From: an uncultured Eubacteriales bacterium | GTDB taxonomy: Bacteria; Bacillota; Clostridia; Oscillospirales; Acutalibacteraceae | Length of the DNA: 64,000 bases | Direction of reading: 5' to 3' | NCBI GenBank assembly: GCA_934561055.1 | Contig: CAKTFN010000004.1 | Coordinates: 1-64,000 of the forward strand | Notes under the pieces: generated by a model | What the model saw: only the letters and a program-made list of their open reading frames with translations | Databases searched by the model: none | What the model was told of the DNA's origin: nothing | Program-made: the position numbers and the translations under genes | In this document: piece by piece, positions 52,580 through 60,090 of the stretch | Layout: the number at the start of each line of letters is the position of its first letter | How positions within the stretch are numbered: position 1 is the first letter of the stretch

Positions 52580-52810
52580 ATGCTTGAAAGACTCAGAAAA
52601 GTAATTTGCGAATATGCGGACATTGCTCCGGAATCAGTCACGGAGGAAACCAATATCAGAACCGAGCTTGGACTCAACTCGCTTGAGCTTATCAATATGG
52701 CCGTTGCGATTGAAGACGAATTCGGCGTTGAAATTCCCGACCGTGAGGCCCTCGGAATCGAAACGGTCAAAGACACAATCGCTCTCATCGAAAAATATAC
52801 AAACGCATAA
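52580..52810 (+). CDS. Free-standing acyl carrier protein
   Basis: A 76-aa four-helix carrier protein. The phosphopantetheine site is the Ser in LGLNSLELINM (consensus DSL, here NSL). N-terminal MLERLRKVICEYADIAPESV and C-terminal TVKDTIALIEKYTNA are typical. It shares a transcript with the condensation-domain gene (23-bp gap). It is probably not the fatty-acid-synthesis acpP, because no fab genes are nearby and the usual GADSLD motif is altered. No phosphopantetheinyl transferase is in the window. Confidence 0.93.
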   Translation: MLERLRKVICEYADIAPESVTEETNIRTELGLNSLELINMAVAIEDEFGVEIPDREALGIETVKDTIALIEKYTNA

Positions 52811-52829
52811 TTTTTGATTGGAATTAAAA

Positions 52830-52869
52830 AGAGGGGGAAAGCGGAAGTTCCGTTTGCCTCTCTTTTTTT
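52830..52869 (+). terminator. Terminator after the ACP gene
   Basis: AGAGG (52830-52834) pairs with CCTCT (52857-52861), with inner AAA/TTT and CGG/CCG pairings, followed by a long T-run. Confidence 0.75.
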
Positions 52870-52903
52870 CTTTCCAAGCGTTTTGTTTTTTAAGTTGATT
52901 CTA

Positions 52904-52932
52904 TTGAAAAAAAGAATCGATTATGGTAAGAT
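52904..52932 (+). promoter_or_regulatory. Promoter of the alpha/beta hydrolase gene
   Basis: TTGAAA (52904-52909) and TAAGAT (52927-52932) are 17 nt apart, 29 nt before the ATG at 52962. Confidence 0.55.
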
Positions 52933-52961
52933 TATGATGAATTATGTTGGAGGTTTAGAAT

Positions 52962-54461
52962 ATGAAGAAAACAATGAAGCGCCTTCTGGCGGTAATTTTG
53001 GTGATTGTTTCCGTCTGCACCGCCGTTTCGCCGGTCTTTTCCGCCGCAACGGTGAACGACCTTCCGATCGTTTACGTTGCCGGTAAGAATACTTTTATTT
53101 ATAACACTTCGGGAAAAAAGATTTACCCGACGGGTGATTTGAGCGCCGCAATCGACGCAAAGAAAAGCGACCTTGTCAAAGCGTGGGCAAAGAGCCTTTT
53201 GACAAACGACTGGACTCCGCTCAGCGACGCAATTTATGACCTTGTTGTCGAGCAGTACAAGGAGTTCACTCCCGACGACAACGGAAACGTTACAAACGGA
53301 ACGGCAATCAAGCCCGTAAAGGCTCCCGTTGTCAAAAAGTCGAACTTCCGCCTTGAGGACTATGTTTTCACTTATGACGCACGTCTTGACCCTTACGAAA
53401 ACACGGCGAAGCTCAATGAATATATCAACGCCGTCCTTGCAGCGACCGGAAAGAAAAAGGTTCAGCTCATCGGCCGTTGTCTCGGTTCAACCCTCGTTTC
53501 AACTTATCTCACCGTTTACGGCTGCTCAAAGGTTGAAACCGCAATTTACTACGCTCCTTCGTCTCAGGGCGTTATCCCTCTGAGCGCATTCTTCACAGGG
53601 GACATTCAGTTTGACAAGGACGCAATCTATAAGTATGTCGATAACAACATGATGGACGAATCTTCGGATTTTGTCAAAATGATTCTTCGCCTTTTGAGAG
53701 CACTTTATGCTTTCGATTGGGGTGTAAACAGCGTTGAATCGGCATACCGAGATATTGCAAGAACGCTTTATCCGAGAATTGTTCTCACCGTTTACGGAAA
53801 ATGTCCCGGTTTCTGGACGATGGTCAGAGACGAATATTACGATGAGGCAAAGAAGGTTGTTTTCCAGGGTAAGAAGCAGTACTCAAAGCTCATTGCAAAG
53901 ATTGACAAATATCATAACAATGTTTTCAACCGCCTTGAAACAACTCTTAAAAGATGTCAGCAGCGTGGCATGAAGCTCGCTTTCATAACAAAGTACAACA
54001 CTCCGATGGCTCCTCTTTTCGGAAACTGCAGAAAGCAGGCGGATAACCTTGTTGAGCTTGAAACCGCATCCTTCGGCGCAACCTGTGCAGACATCGGAAA
54101 GACTTTGAGTTCTTCTTATATTCTTAAACAGCAGCTTGCGGGCAAGAGTAAATACATTTCTCCCGACCTCGTGATTGATGCTTCAACCTGCAAATTCCCG
54201 GATCAGACGTGGTTCATCAAGGACCTTCCGCATGAGGGCGTTCCGAACAACGTCAACGAACTTATTATGGAAATTTTCCGTTCAAAGGAGCAATATAAAG
54301 TCACAACGAACTCAAAGTATCCGCAGTTTCTTCAGTACGAAAGCGACAGCGTGATTCTTTCCGAGGTCACTCTTGATAAGGACACAAGCTTCCTTCATAA
54401 AATTGCGAATGCTTTTAACAGTATTTTCGTTCTTATCAAACTTCTTTTCAATATCATGTAA
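52962..54461 (+). CDS. Secreted alpha/beta hydrolase with Cys nucleophile elbow
   Basis: A 499-aa exported protein. The signal peptide is MKKTMKRLLAVILVIVSVCT...VFSAA. The core shows the alpha/beta-hydrolase pattern: strand LPIVYVAGKN, then VQLIGRCLGSTLVSTYL, where the G-x-S-x-G elbow is G-R-C-L-G with Cys as the likely nucleophile, and a late DLPHEGVPNN that could supply the His. A Cys elbow occurs in dienelactone-hydrolase-like enzymes and in some acyltransferases. Substrate unknown; placement beside the GH3, condensation, ACP and ceramidase-like genes suggests a lipid ester or amide. GGAGG precedes the ATG and it is monocistronic. An inactive lipid-binding relative cannot be excluded. Confidence 0.78.
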   Translation: MKKTMKRLLAVILVIVSVCTAVSPVFSAATVNDLPIVYVAGKNTFIYNTSGKKIYPTGDLSAAIDAKKSDLVKAWAKSLLTNDWTPLSDAIYDLVVEQYKEFTPDDNGNVTNGTAIKPVKAPVVKKSNFRLEDYVFTYDARLDPYENTAKLNEYINAVLAATGKKKVQLIGRCLGSTLVSTYLTVYGCSKVETAIYYAPSSQGVIPLSAFFTGDIQFDKDAIYKYVDNNMMDESSDFVKMILRLLRALYAFDWGVNSVESAYRDIARTLYPRIVLTVYGKCPGFWTMVRDEYYDEAKKVVFQGKKQYSKLIAKIDKYHNNVFNRLETTLKRCQQRGMKLAFITKYNTPMAPLFGNCRKQADNLVELETASFGATCADIGKTLSSSYILKQQLAGKSKYISPDLVIDASTCKFPDQTWFIKDLPHEGVPNNVNELIMEIFRSKEQYKVTTNSKYPQFLQYESDSVILSEVTLDKDTSFLHKIANAFNSIFVLIKLLFNIM

Positions 54462-54504
54462 GAACATAAAGCTGTGTTTTTATTATGATACCATCCTATT
54501 CAAA

Positions 54505-54555
54505 GGCGGCGTACCCACTTCTCCATCGGGTACGCCGCCTTGTGCTTTTTTACTT
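54505..54555 (+). terminator. Terminator of the hydrolase gene
   Basis: A perfect 12-bp stem, GGCGGCGTACCC (54505-54516) with GGGTACGCCGCC (54528-54539), is followed by TTGTGCTTTTTT. Confidence 0.85.
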
Positions 54556-54596
54556 TATTGGGACAAAGAGGAAATCATGGGTCAGATTTTTTTCAT

Positions 54597-54755
54597 TCAG
54601 CAGCCGCAACCGCAGTTGTTGTTTGAATATGTGTTTTCGCAGCCGCAACCGCAGCCGTTTCCGTTTGCGAAAAGGGTGTCGCCGAAGCAGGAGAGGACGA
54701 GGAGAAGAATAATCCATGAGCAGCTGTTTCCGCCGAAAAGATTGTTACAAGCCAT
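54597..54755 (-). CDS. 52-aa Cys/Gly-rich membrane peptide
   Basis: Too short for most gene callers but well supported. The ATG at 54755 follows the strong site AAAGGAGG by 8 nt. The peptide begins MACNNLFGGNSCSWIILLLV, has one hydrophobic segment (about 14-29) and then Gly-Cys runs (NGNGCGCGCE and NNNCGCGC). It resembles the small high-cysteine proteins of Clostridia that are sometimes annotated as chorion-class HCB proteins. Those are of unknown function and are often suspected to belong to spores or the cell envelope. It lies opposite its neighbours, between the hydrolase gene and the CtsR operon. Confidence 0.82.
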   Translation of the reverse strand: MACNNLFGGNSCSWIILLLVLSCFGDTLFANGNGCGCGCENTYSNNNCGCGC

Positions 54756-54926
54756 TGTCTGACCTCCTTTCAAAAGGACGAGCGAACCTGAATTTGTTCT
54801 TTCGCCCTGCTTTCATCCTCATTATACGTTTTCTTTTGAAAGGTGTGACTGATTGCCTGCTTGAATATCAGAAAAGAAAAAAGCATAAAATATTCTTAAC
54901 AATCTTTTGAAAAGGGCGGAGAAGAA

Positions 54927-55109
54927 ATGAAGAAAAGCCGGAAAGAACTTGAAAAGGAAGAGCTTTTTTCTCTTGAAGCGGCGGAAGAAATTTTTCCGCC
55001 GGAGGGAAAAAAGCTTTTTTCTTCGGCACATCGCAATCGTTTTGAAACAAAGGTCAAAAAAAGTCAAAAAAATTTTGAAAATGAGAAAACAAGAGAAAAC
55101 GAGAGCTAA
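54927..55109 (+). CDS. 60-aa charged protein upstream of ctsR
   Basis: The ATG at 54927 has a fair ribosome site (GGCGGAGAAG). The protein is very rich in Lys and Glu (MKKSRKELEKEELFSLEAAE ... KVKKSQKNFENEKTRENES) and is predicted largely helical and soluble. No family recognised. Its 3' part contains a perfect CtsR-type operator (55062-55078), so the sequence here serves DNA-binding as well as coding. It could be a real small gene or a chance frame; the codon use looks normal. Confidence 0.5.
   Translation: MKKSRKELEKEELFSLEAAEEIFPPEGKKLFSSAHRNRFETKVKKSQKNFENEKTRENES
55062..55078 (+). promoter_or_regulatory. CtsR box 1 (inside the upstream 60-aa ORF)
   Basis: GGTCAAA-AAA-AGTCAAA is an exact match to the CtsR consensus (RGTCAAA-NAN-RGTCAAA). 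It lies about 170 nt upstream of ctsR, inside the 54927-55109 reading frame. Confidence 0.8.
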
Positions 55110-55137
55110 TTTCAAAAATCAGCCGAAAACGGAGATT

Positions 55138-55154
55138 ATTGACCTTTTTTGACC
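55138..55154 (-). promoter_or_regulatory. CtsR box 2
   Basis: Read on the minus strand, GGTCAAA-AAA-GGTCAAT matches the CtsR consensus except the last base. It lies directly before the -35 region of the ctsR promoter. Confidence 0.78.
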
Positions 55155-55183
55155 TTTGCAAAAAGCTTGGGAACGCATATAAT
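55155..55183 (+). promoter_or_regulatory. Promoter of ctsR-mcsA-mcsB(-clpC)
   Basis: TTTGCA (55155-55160) and TATAAT (55178-55183) are 17 nt apart. CtsR boxes lie immediately upstream (55138-55154) and downstream (55195-55211), a clear autorepression layout. Confidence 0.75.
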
Positions 55184-55194
55184 ATACATTAGAA

Positions 55195-55211
55195 AGTCAA
55201 AGAAAGTCAAA
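55195..55211 (+). promoter_or_regulatory. CtsR box 3 (with an extra half-site)
   Basis: AGTCAAA-GAA-AGTCAAA is an exact consensus match just after the -10, with a third partial GTCAAAG half-site at 55212-55218. Binding here would block transcription of ctsR. Confidence 0.88.
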
Positions 55212-55232
55212 GTCAAAGAAGGTGTTTATCAA

Positions 55233-55685
55233 ATGAATCTCACAAATGTAATCGCCCAAATGATTTCCGAAATGCTTGACGGAAAAGACGAGGTTGAAAT
55301 TCAGCGCAACACATTCGCACAAAGCGTCGGGTGTGTTCCGAGCCAGATTAATTATGTAATTTCATCCCGTTTTACGCCGGAGCGCGGATATATCGTTGAA
55401 AGCAGAAGGGGCGGCGGCGGATTCATAAGGATAGCAAAGGTTAACTGCGACGGAGAAACGCTTCTGATGCATGTTGTCAACTCCGTCGGAGAATCGATTG
55501 ACGAAGGAACCGTCAGAGGACACCTTGTGAATCTCGTTTACCGTGATATGCTTTCAAAACGTGACGCAAAACTGATTCTTTCCGCCGTTGGCGATTCGGC
55601 ACTCAAATGCGTTGATCCGACGCTGAGAGACAAGGTCAGGGCGTCAATATTCAAACAATTGCTCATTACGATTTTAAATAACTGA
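55233..55685 (+). CDS. ctsR: Heat-shock transcriptional repressor CtsR
   Basis: A 150-aa winged-helix repressor of class III heat-shock genes. It begins MNLTNVIAQMISEMLDGKDE. The HTH and the glycine-rich wing are clear (VPSQINYVISSRFTPERGYI, then ESRRGGGGFIRIAK). The C-terminal dimerisation part includes SAKRDAKLILSAV-like sequence. I chose the ATG at 55233 (AAGGTG upstream), downstream of the operator; a longer frame at 55149 would cross the promoter. McsB arginine phosphorylation and ClpCP normally inactivate it, and both partners are encoded next. Confidence 0.95.
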   Translation: MNLTNVIAQMISEMLDGKDEVEIQRNTFAQSVGCVPSQINYVISSRFTPERGYIVESRRGGGGFIRIAKVNCDGETLLMHVVNSVGESIDEGTVRGHLVNLVYRDMLSKRDAKLILSAVGDSALKCVDPTLRDKVRASIFKQLLITILNN

Positions 55686-55700
55686 CAGGAGGAATGTTTT

Positions 55701-56228
55701 ATGTTATGTCAGAACTGTTCAAAAAGAGAAGCAACAACTCACATTAAAAGGGTCGTAAACGGAGAAGCGACCGAAAGCCATCTTTGCGAAGAATGTGCAA
55801 GAAAGCTCGGCTTCGATGATTTCTTCGATGATTTTTCGCTGAGTATTCCGAATATTTTCTCGTCCTTCTTCAAGGACAGTGCGTTCGCTCTCGCTTCGGC
55901 AAAGACCGAAAAGTGCGACACCTGCTCAAGTACCTTTGATGATATTATCCGCACCGGAATGGTAGGCTGCGCCGACTGCTACGAAAAGTTTTATGACCGC
56001 CTTCTTCCGTCGATTCAGCGTATCCACGGAAAAGCAAAGCACGTCGGCCGCGTTCCGTACATTGAAGTTCCCGATGAAAAAAAAGCAAAGGAAGAAAAGA
56101 AAGAGCTTTCGACCGAAGAAAAAATTGAAAAACTTCAGGCGGAAATGAAAAAGGCAATCGACAGCCAGAACTTTGAACAGGCGGCGGTTATCAGAGACGA
56201 AATCAAAGAGTTGAAGGGAGAAAAGTAA
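55701..56228 (+). CDS. mcsA: McsA, zinc-finger activator of the arginine kinase McsB
   Basis: A 175-aa protein with four Cys pairs (CQNCSKREATTH, CEECARKLGF, CDTCSSTFDD, CADCYEKF) and a C-terminal UVR domain (EKIEKLQAEMKKAIDSQNFE). It activates McsB and modulates CtsR. It has a strong AGGAGG site and is followed 2 bp later by mcsB. Confidence 0.95.
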   Translation: MLCQNCSKREATTHIKRVVNGEATESHLCEECARKLGFDDFFDDFSLSIPNIFSSFFKDSAFALASAKTEKCDTCSSTFDDIIRTGMVGCADCYEKFYDRLLPSIQRIHGKAKHVGRVPYIEVPDEKKAKEEKKELSTEEKIEKLQAEMKKAIDSQNFEQAAVIRDEIKELKGEK

Positions 56229-56230
56229 AA

Positions 56231-57244
56231 ATGAAGTGGTACTCTAAAGAAGGCAAAAACTCGGACGTTGTTCTCAGCACAAGAATAAGATTTGCAAGGA
56301 ATCTCAAGGATTACCCCTTTCCGTCCCGCCTGAACACGGCGGAAAAGCAAAAGGTCAATGAGATTCTCAAAGATATTTTCCTTGCCGCAGACAGCGGCGA
56401 AAGTCTCGATTATTTCGAGATGTCCTCGCTTTCAAAAGTTCAGGCCGTTTCGTTCGCGGAAAAGCACCTCATCAGCCCGGAGTTTGCTTTTGACCCGAAC
56501 GGAAGGGCGTTGCTCCTTTCAAAAGACGAGGAAGTGAGCATAATGCTTTGCGAAGAGGACCACGCAAGGATTCAGGTGATTCTTCCCGGCCTTGACCTTG
56601 AAAACGCATACGAAAAAGCGTTGAAATTTGACAAGGCGCTTGAAGAAAAAGCGGCCATCGCCTTTGACGAAAGGCTCGGCTATCTCACCCAGTGTCCGAC
56701 GAATCTCGGAACGGGAATGAGGGCGTCCGTAATGCTTCATCTTCCGGCGCTTTCAAAAACAAAAATGGTTCCACGCCTTGCGGCAACGGTTGCAAAACTC
56801 GGTTTGACGCTCAGAGGAGCATACGGCGAAGGAAACCGCACAGTCGGTGACCTTTTCCAGCTCAGCAATCAGGTCACGCTCGGAATTTCCGAGCAGGCCG
56901 CCGTTCAAAACCTCAATGCGATTGCGCTCCAGATTGCACAGCAGGAAAAGAGTGCGAGAGACTCGCTTTTGAAGGATGATGCATTCATCGACCGGATTTG
57001 GCGGGCTTACGGAATTCTCAAAAGCGCACATATGATAAGCTTTGACGAATTCACCGACCTTCTTTCCTATGTTCGTCTTGCGGCGGCGCAGGGAATCATT
57101 GAAATTCCGCTTGAAACGCTCAGCGAGCTGCTCATTCGGATGCAGCCTGCAACGATCAATGCGGAAAACGAAACGGACTTTTCACCCCGTGAACGTGACG
57201 TTTTCAGGGCGGGAAAGGTCAAGGAAGCTTTGAACGAAGCGTAA
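56231..57244 (+). CDS. mcsB: Protein-arginine kinase McsB
   Basis: A 337-aa kinase of the ATP:guanido phosphotransferase family. It phosphorylates arginines on misfolded proteins and CtsR, marking them for ClpCP. Signatures are STRIRFARNLKDYPFPSRL, EEDHARIQVI, and the catalytic LTQCPTNLGTGMRASVMLHL. It is intact and of normal length, and is translationally coupled to mcsA. Confidence 0.96.
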   Translation: MKWYSKEGKNSDVVLSTRIRFARNLKDYPFPSRLNTAEKQKVNEILKDIFLAADSGESLDYFEMSSLSKVQAVSFAEKHLISPEFAFDPNGRALLLSKDEEVSIMLCEEDHARIQVILPGLDLENAYEKALKFDKALEEKAAIAFDERLGYLTQCPTNLGTGMRASVMLHLPALSKTKMVPRLAATVAKLGLTLRGAYGEGNRTVGDLFQLSNQVTLGISEQAAVQNLNAIALQIAQQEKSARDSLLKDDAFIDRIWRAYGILKSAHMISFDEFTDLLSYVRLAAAQGIIEIPLETLSELLIRMQPATINAENETDFSPRERDVFRAGKVKEALNEA

Positions 57245-57283
57245 AATGGTTGTCGAAAACCGTCAGCCGTTAAAAAATAATCG

Positions 57284-57313
57284 GGCGGCAGGCAGTTTTA
57301 ATTGTCTGCCGCC
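57284..57313 (+). other. Hairpin between mcsB and clpC
   Basis: GGCGGCAGGCA (57284-57294) pairs with TGTCTGCCGCC (57303-57313), with one wobble, but no T-tract follows. It probably tunes or processes the mRNA rather than stopping transcription; clpC may also have its own weak promoter. Confidence 0.55.
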
Positions 57314-57357
57314 TGTTCAAAATAAAAAAGAAACACTAAAAACAGGAGTTGATTTTT

Positions 57358-59826
57358 ATGTATAAATTCACAGGATTCACCGAGAAAGCGAACAGGGCGC
57401 TCAACTCAGCCATTGAAGTTGCGGAAAATCTCGGCCACACATATATCGGAAGCGAGCATCTTCTCATGGGTCTTGTCCGTGAGGATAACGGTGCGGCAAC
57501 AACGCTCCTTCTTTCACGGGGCGTAACTCCGCAAAAGGTTGAAGAGCTTATAAAAAGCACCGTCGGCGTCGGAATCCCGACGGTACTCACCCCGGACGAT
57601 TTCACTCCGAGAAGCAAGCATATCATCGAGCTTTCGGTTTCGCTTGCAAGGAGCGAAAACTCCGGCTATGTCGGAACGGAGCATCTTTTGGGTGCGATTC
57701 TCAGAGAAGGCGACGGCTGTGCGGCGTTCATTCTTTCACAGCTCGGCGTTTCTCTTCCGCTTCTTCTTGACGAGCTTTCAAACGGAGAAGAAGGCCGCTC
57801 GCCGTTTTCACAAAGCGGAAGGAACGGCTCAAAGCAGAACGGAAAATCCTCAACGCCGAACCTTGACAAGTACGGTCAGGATTTGACGAAAAAGGCGCAG
57901 AACTCCGAAATCGACCCCGTAATCGGCCGTGAAAAGGAGATTGAAAGGGTAATTCAAATTCTTTCAAGGAGAACAAAGAACAATCCTTGTCTTATCGGCG
58001 AACCGGGCGTCGGAAAAACCGCAATTGCCGAAGGGCTTGCGCTGAAGATTGCCGAAGGCGAAGTTCCGGAGCTTCTCAAAAACAAGCGTATCGTTTCGCT
58101 TGACCTCACCGGAATGGTTGCCGGAACGAAATACAGAGGCGACTTTGAAGAAAGAATCAAGAGCTGTATTGACGAGGTGACAAAGGCGAAGGACGTTATC
58201 CTTTTCATTGATGAGGTTCACAATCTTATCGGAACGGGTTCGGCCGAAGGCGCCGTTGATGCGGCGAACATTCTCAAGCCCTCTCTCGCAAGGGGCGAAC
58301 TTCAGGTAATCGGCGCAACAACCATTGAAGAATACCGCAAATATATTGAAAAGGACAGCGCACTTGAAAGACGTTTTCAGCCGGTAAAGGTCGGCGAACC
58401 GTCCGAAGAGGAAGCCGTTCAGATTCTTAAAGGACTTCGCAACAAGTATGAAGCGCACCACAAGGTAAAAATCACCGATGACGCAATCGTTGCCGCCGTC
58501 AAGATGTCCTCAAGGTATATCACCGACAGATTTCTTCCCGATAAGGCAATCGACCTTATAGACGAAGCGGCTTCAAAGGTTAGGCTTCGTGCTTTTTCCG
58601 CTCCGCCGGAAGTTAAAAAGATTGAGGACGAAATCAAGCAGACCAATGAAGAAAAGGCCGCCGCAGTCAATTCGCAGGACTTTGAGGCCGCCGCAAGACT
58701 TCGTGACAAGGAAAAGGAGCTTCGCTCAAAGCTTGCCGCTTCAAAAACGAACTGGAAGGAAGAGGCCGCAAGAGTCGGCGGAGAGGTTACACCGAGCGAG
58801 GTTGCTCAAATTGTTTCCGGCTGGACGGGTATCCCCGTAACGGAGCTTACGAGGGAGGAAAGCCGGCGACTTCTTGAAATGGAGTCGATTCTTCACAAGA
58901 GAATCGTCGGCCAGGATAAGGCCGTTTCCGCCGTTGCAAGAGCAATCAGACGAGGCAGAAGCGGACTCAAAGACCCGAAAAGGCCGCTCGGCTCGTTCAT
59001 CTTCCTCGGACCGACCGGCGTCGGAAAAACCGAGCTTTGCAAGGCTCTCGGAGCGGCGATGTTCGGCGATGAAAACGCCGTAATCAGATTTGATATGTCC
59101 GAGTTCATGGAAAAGCACACGACCTCACGTCTTGTCGGTTCGCCTCCGGGATATGTCGGATATGAAGAGGGCGGCGAGCTGACCGAAAAGGTCAGAAGAA
59201 AGCCGTACAGCGTTGTTCTTTTCGACGAGATTGAAAAGGCTCACCCGGACGTTTTCAATATGCTTCTTCAGATTCTTGACGACGGCGTTCTCACAGATTC
59301 TCAGGGCAGACACGTTGACTTCAAAAACACCGTAATCATCATGACCTCAAACATCGGCGCAAAGCTGATTGCGGGCGAGGGCAAGGAGATCGGCTTCAAG
59401 AATGCGAGCGAGGACAACGGAGTGCTTGACGACACAAGAGTTCACGACGCAGTCATGGGCGAACTCAAAAAGGCGTTCAGACCGGAATTCCTCAACCGTG
59501 TTGACGAAATCATCGTGTTCAACCGCCTCACGAAGGACGAAATTCACGAGATTGCTTCCCGTATGCTCGTTAAGACAGGCGAGAGACTTCATGCGATGGA
59601 AATTGAAATGACCTTCTCGCCGGAGGTTGTGAAAATGGTTTCCGACGCAGGCTTTGACCCGGTTTACGGCGCAAGACCCCTTCGCCGTGCAATTCAAAGC
59701 AAGGTTGAAGACAGGCTTTCCGAACAGATTCTTGACGGAACCGTTTTGCCGAAGCACAAGTACGAATGTGTTCTCGAAAACGGCGAAGTGAAGTTTAAGG
59801 AAAGCGAAGAAGCAAAAGCGGAATAA
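57358..59826 (+). CDS. clpC: AAA+ unfoldase ClpC
   Basis: An 822-aa Hsp100 unfoldase that feeds arginine-phosphorylated or adaptor-bound proteins to ClpP. It has two N-terminal Clp_N repeats (FTEKANRALNSAIEVAENLG ... GSEHLLMGLVRE and FTPRSKHIIELSVSLA), AAA-1 with Walker A GEPGVGKTAIAEGLA, the UVR/M-domain (KIEDEIKQTNEEKAAAVNSQ), AAA-2 with GPTGVGKTELCKALG, and the C-terminal ARPLRRAIQSKVEDRLSE. I chose the ATG at 57358 (MYKFTGFTEK, AGGAG upstream) over the TTG 9 nt earlier. Confidence 0.97.
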   Translation: MYKFTGFTEKANRALNSAIEVAENLGHTYIGSEHLLMGLVREDNGAATTLLLSRGVTPQKVEELIKSTVGVGIPTVLTPDDFTPRSKHIIELSVSLARSENSGYVGTEHLLGAILREGDGCAAFILSQLGVSLPLLLDELSNGEEGRSPFSQSGRNGSKQNGKSSTPNLDKYGQDLTKKAQNSEIDPVIGREKEIERVIQILSRRTKNNPCLIGEPGVGKTAIAEGLALKIAEGEVPELLKNKRIVSLDLTGMVAGTKYRGDFEERIKSCIDEVTKAKDVILFIDEVHNLIGTGSAEGAVDAANILKPSLARGELQVIGATTIEEYRKYIEKDSALERRFQPVKVGEPSEEEAVQILKGLRNKYEAHHKVKITDDAIVAAVKMSSRYITDRFLPDKAIDLIDEAASKVRLRAFSAPPEVKKIEDEIKQTNEEKAAAVNSQDFEAAARLRDKEKELRSKLAASKTNWKEEAARVGGEVTPSEVAQIVSGWTGIPVTELTREESRRLLEMESILHKRIVGQDKAVSAVARAIRRGRSGLKDPKRPLGSFIFLGPTGVGKTELCKALGAAMFGDENAVIRFDMSEFMEKHTTSRLVGSPPGYVGYEEGGELTEKVRRKPYSVVLFDEIEKAHPDVFNMLLQILDDGVLTDSQGRHVDFKNTVIIMTSNIGAKLIAGEGKEIGFKNASEDNGVLDDTRVHDAVMGELKKAFRPEFLNRVDEIIVFNRLTKDEIHEIASRMLVKTGERLHAMEIEMTFSPEVVKMVSDAGFDPVYGARPLRRAIQSKVEDRLSEQILDGTVLPKHKYECVLENGEVKFKESEEAKAE

Positions 59827-59840
59827 ATATAATACAGCAA

Positions 59841-59873
59841 GGCATATCATTGTATAATGATATGCCCTTTTTT
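59841..59873 (+). terminator. Terminator of the ctsR-clpC operon
   Basis: GGCATATCATT (59841-59851), GTAT loop, AATGATATGCC (59856-59866), then CTTTTTTTAT. Confidence 0.92.
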
Positions 59874-59910
59874 ATATAAAAATTAAAAACAATAATTGTT
59901 CAAATATATA

Positions 59911-59939
59911 TTGACATTTTAATTTCGGAAAGATATAAT
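59911..59939 (+). promoter_or_regulatory. Consensus promoter for the metalloprotease-lipoprotein unit
   Basis: TTGACA (59911-59916) and TATAAT (59934-59939) are exactly 17 nt apart, a full consensus. A leader of about 145 nt follows. It holds a strong GGGGGCG site next to a two-codon ORF (ATG GTT TAA, about 59970-59978) before the protease ATG at 60091. Confidence 0.85.
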
Positions 59940-60090
59940 TGATTTAGAAATAAAAGGGGGCGATACCAATGGTTTAATAAAAACTAACGCTGTGTTCAAA
60001 ATGTTGAAAATCGAATGGGTGCAAAGACCTACTTGCTTTTCAATGAAAAATGTCTCTATTTATGCATTTTAAAGAAAGGAAAGTATTTTT

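Noticed and set aside
59940..60060. Cyclic-di-GMP or preQ1 riboswitch ahead of the protease gene
   Set aside because: GGTGCAAAGACCTAC and ATAAAAACTAA look a little like parts of these classes, but the pairing partners are not present.
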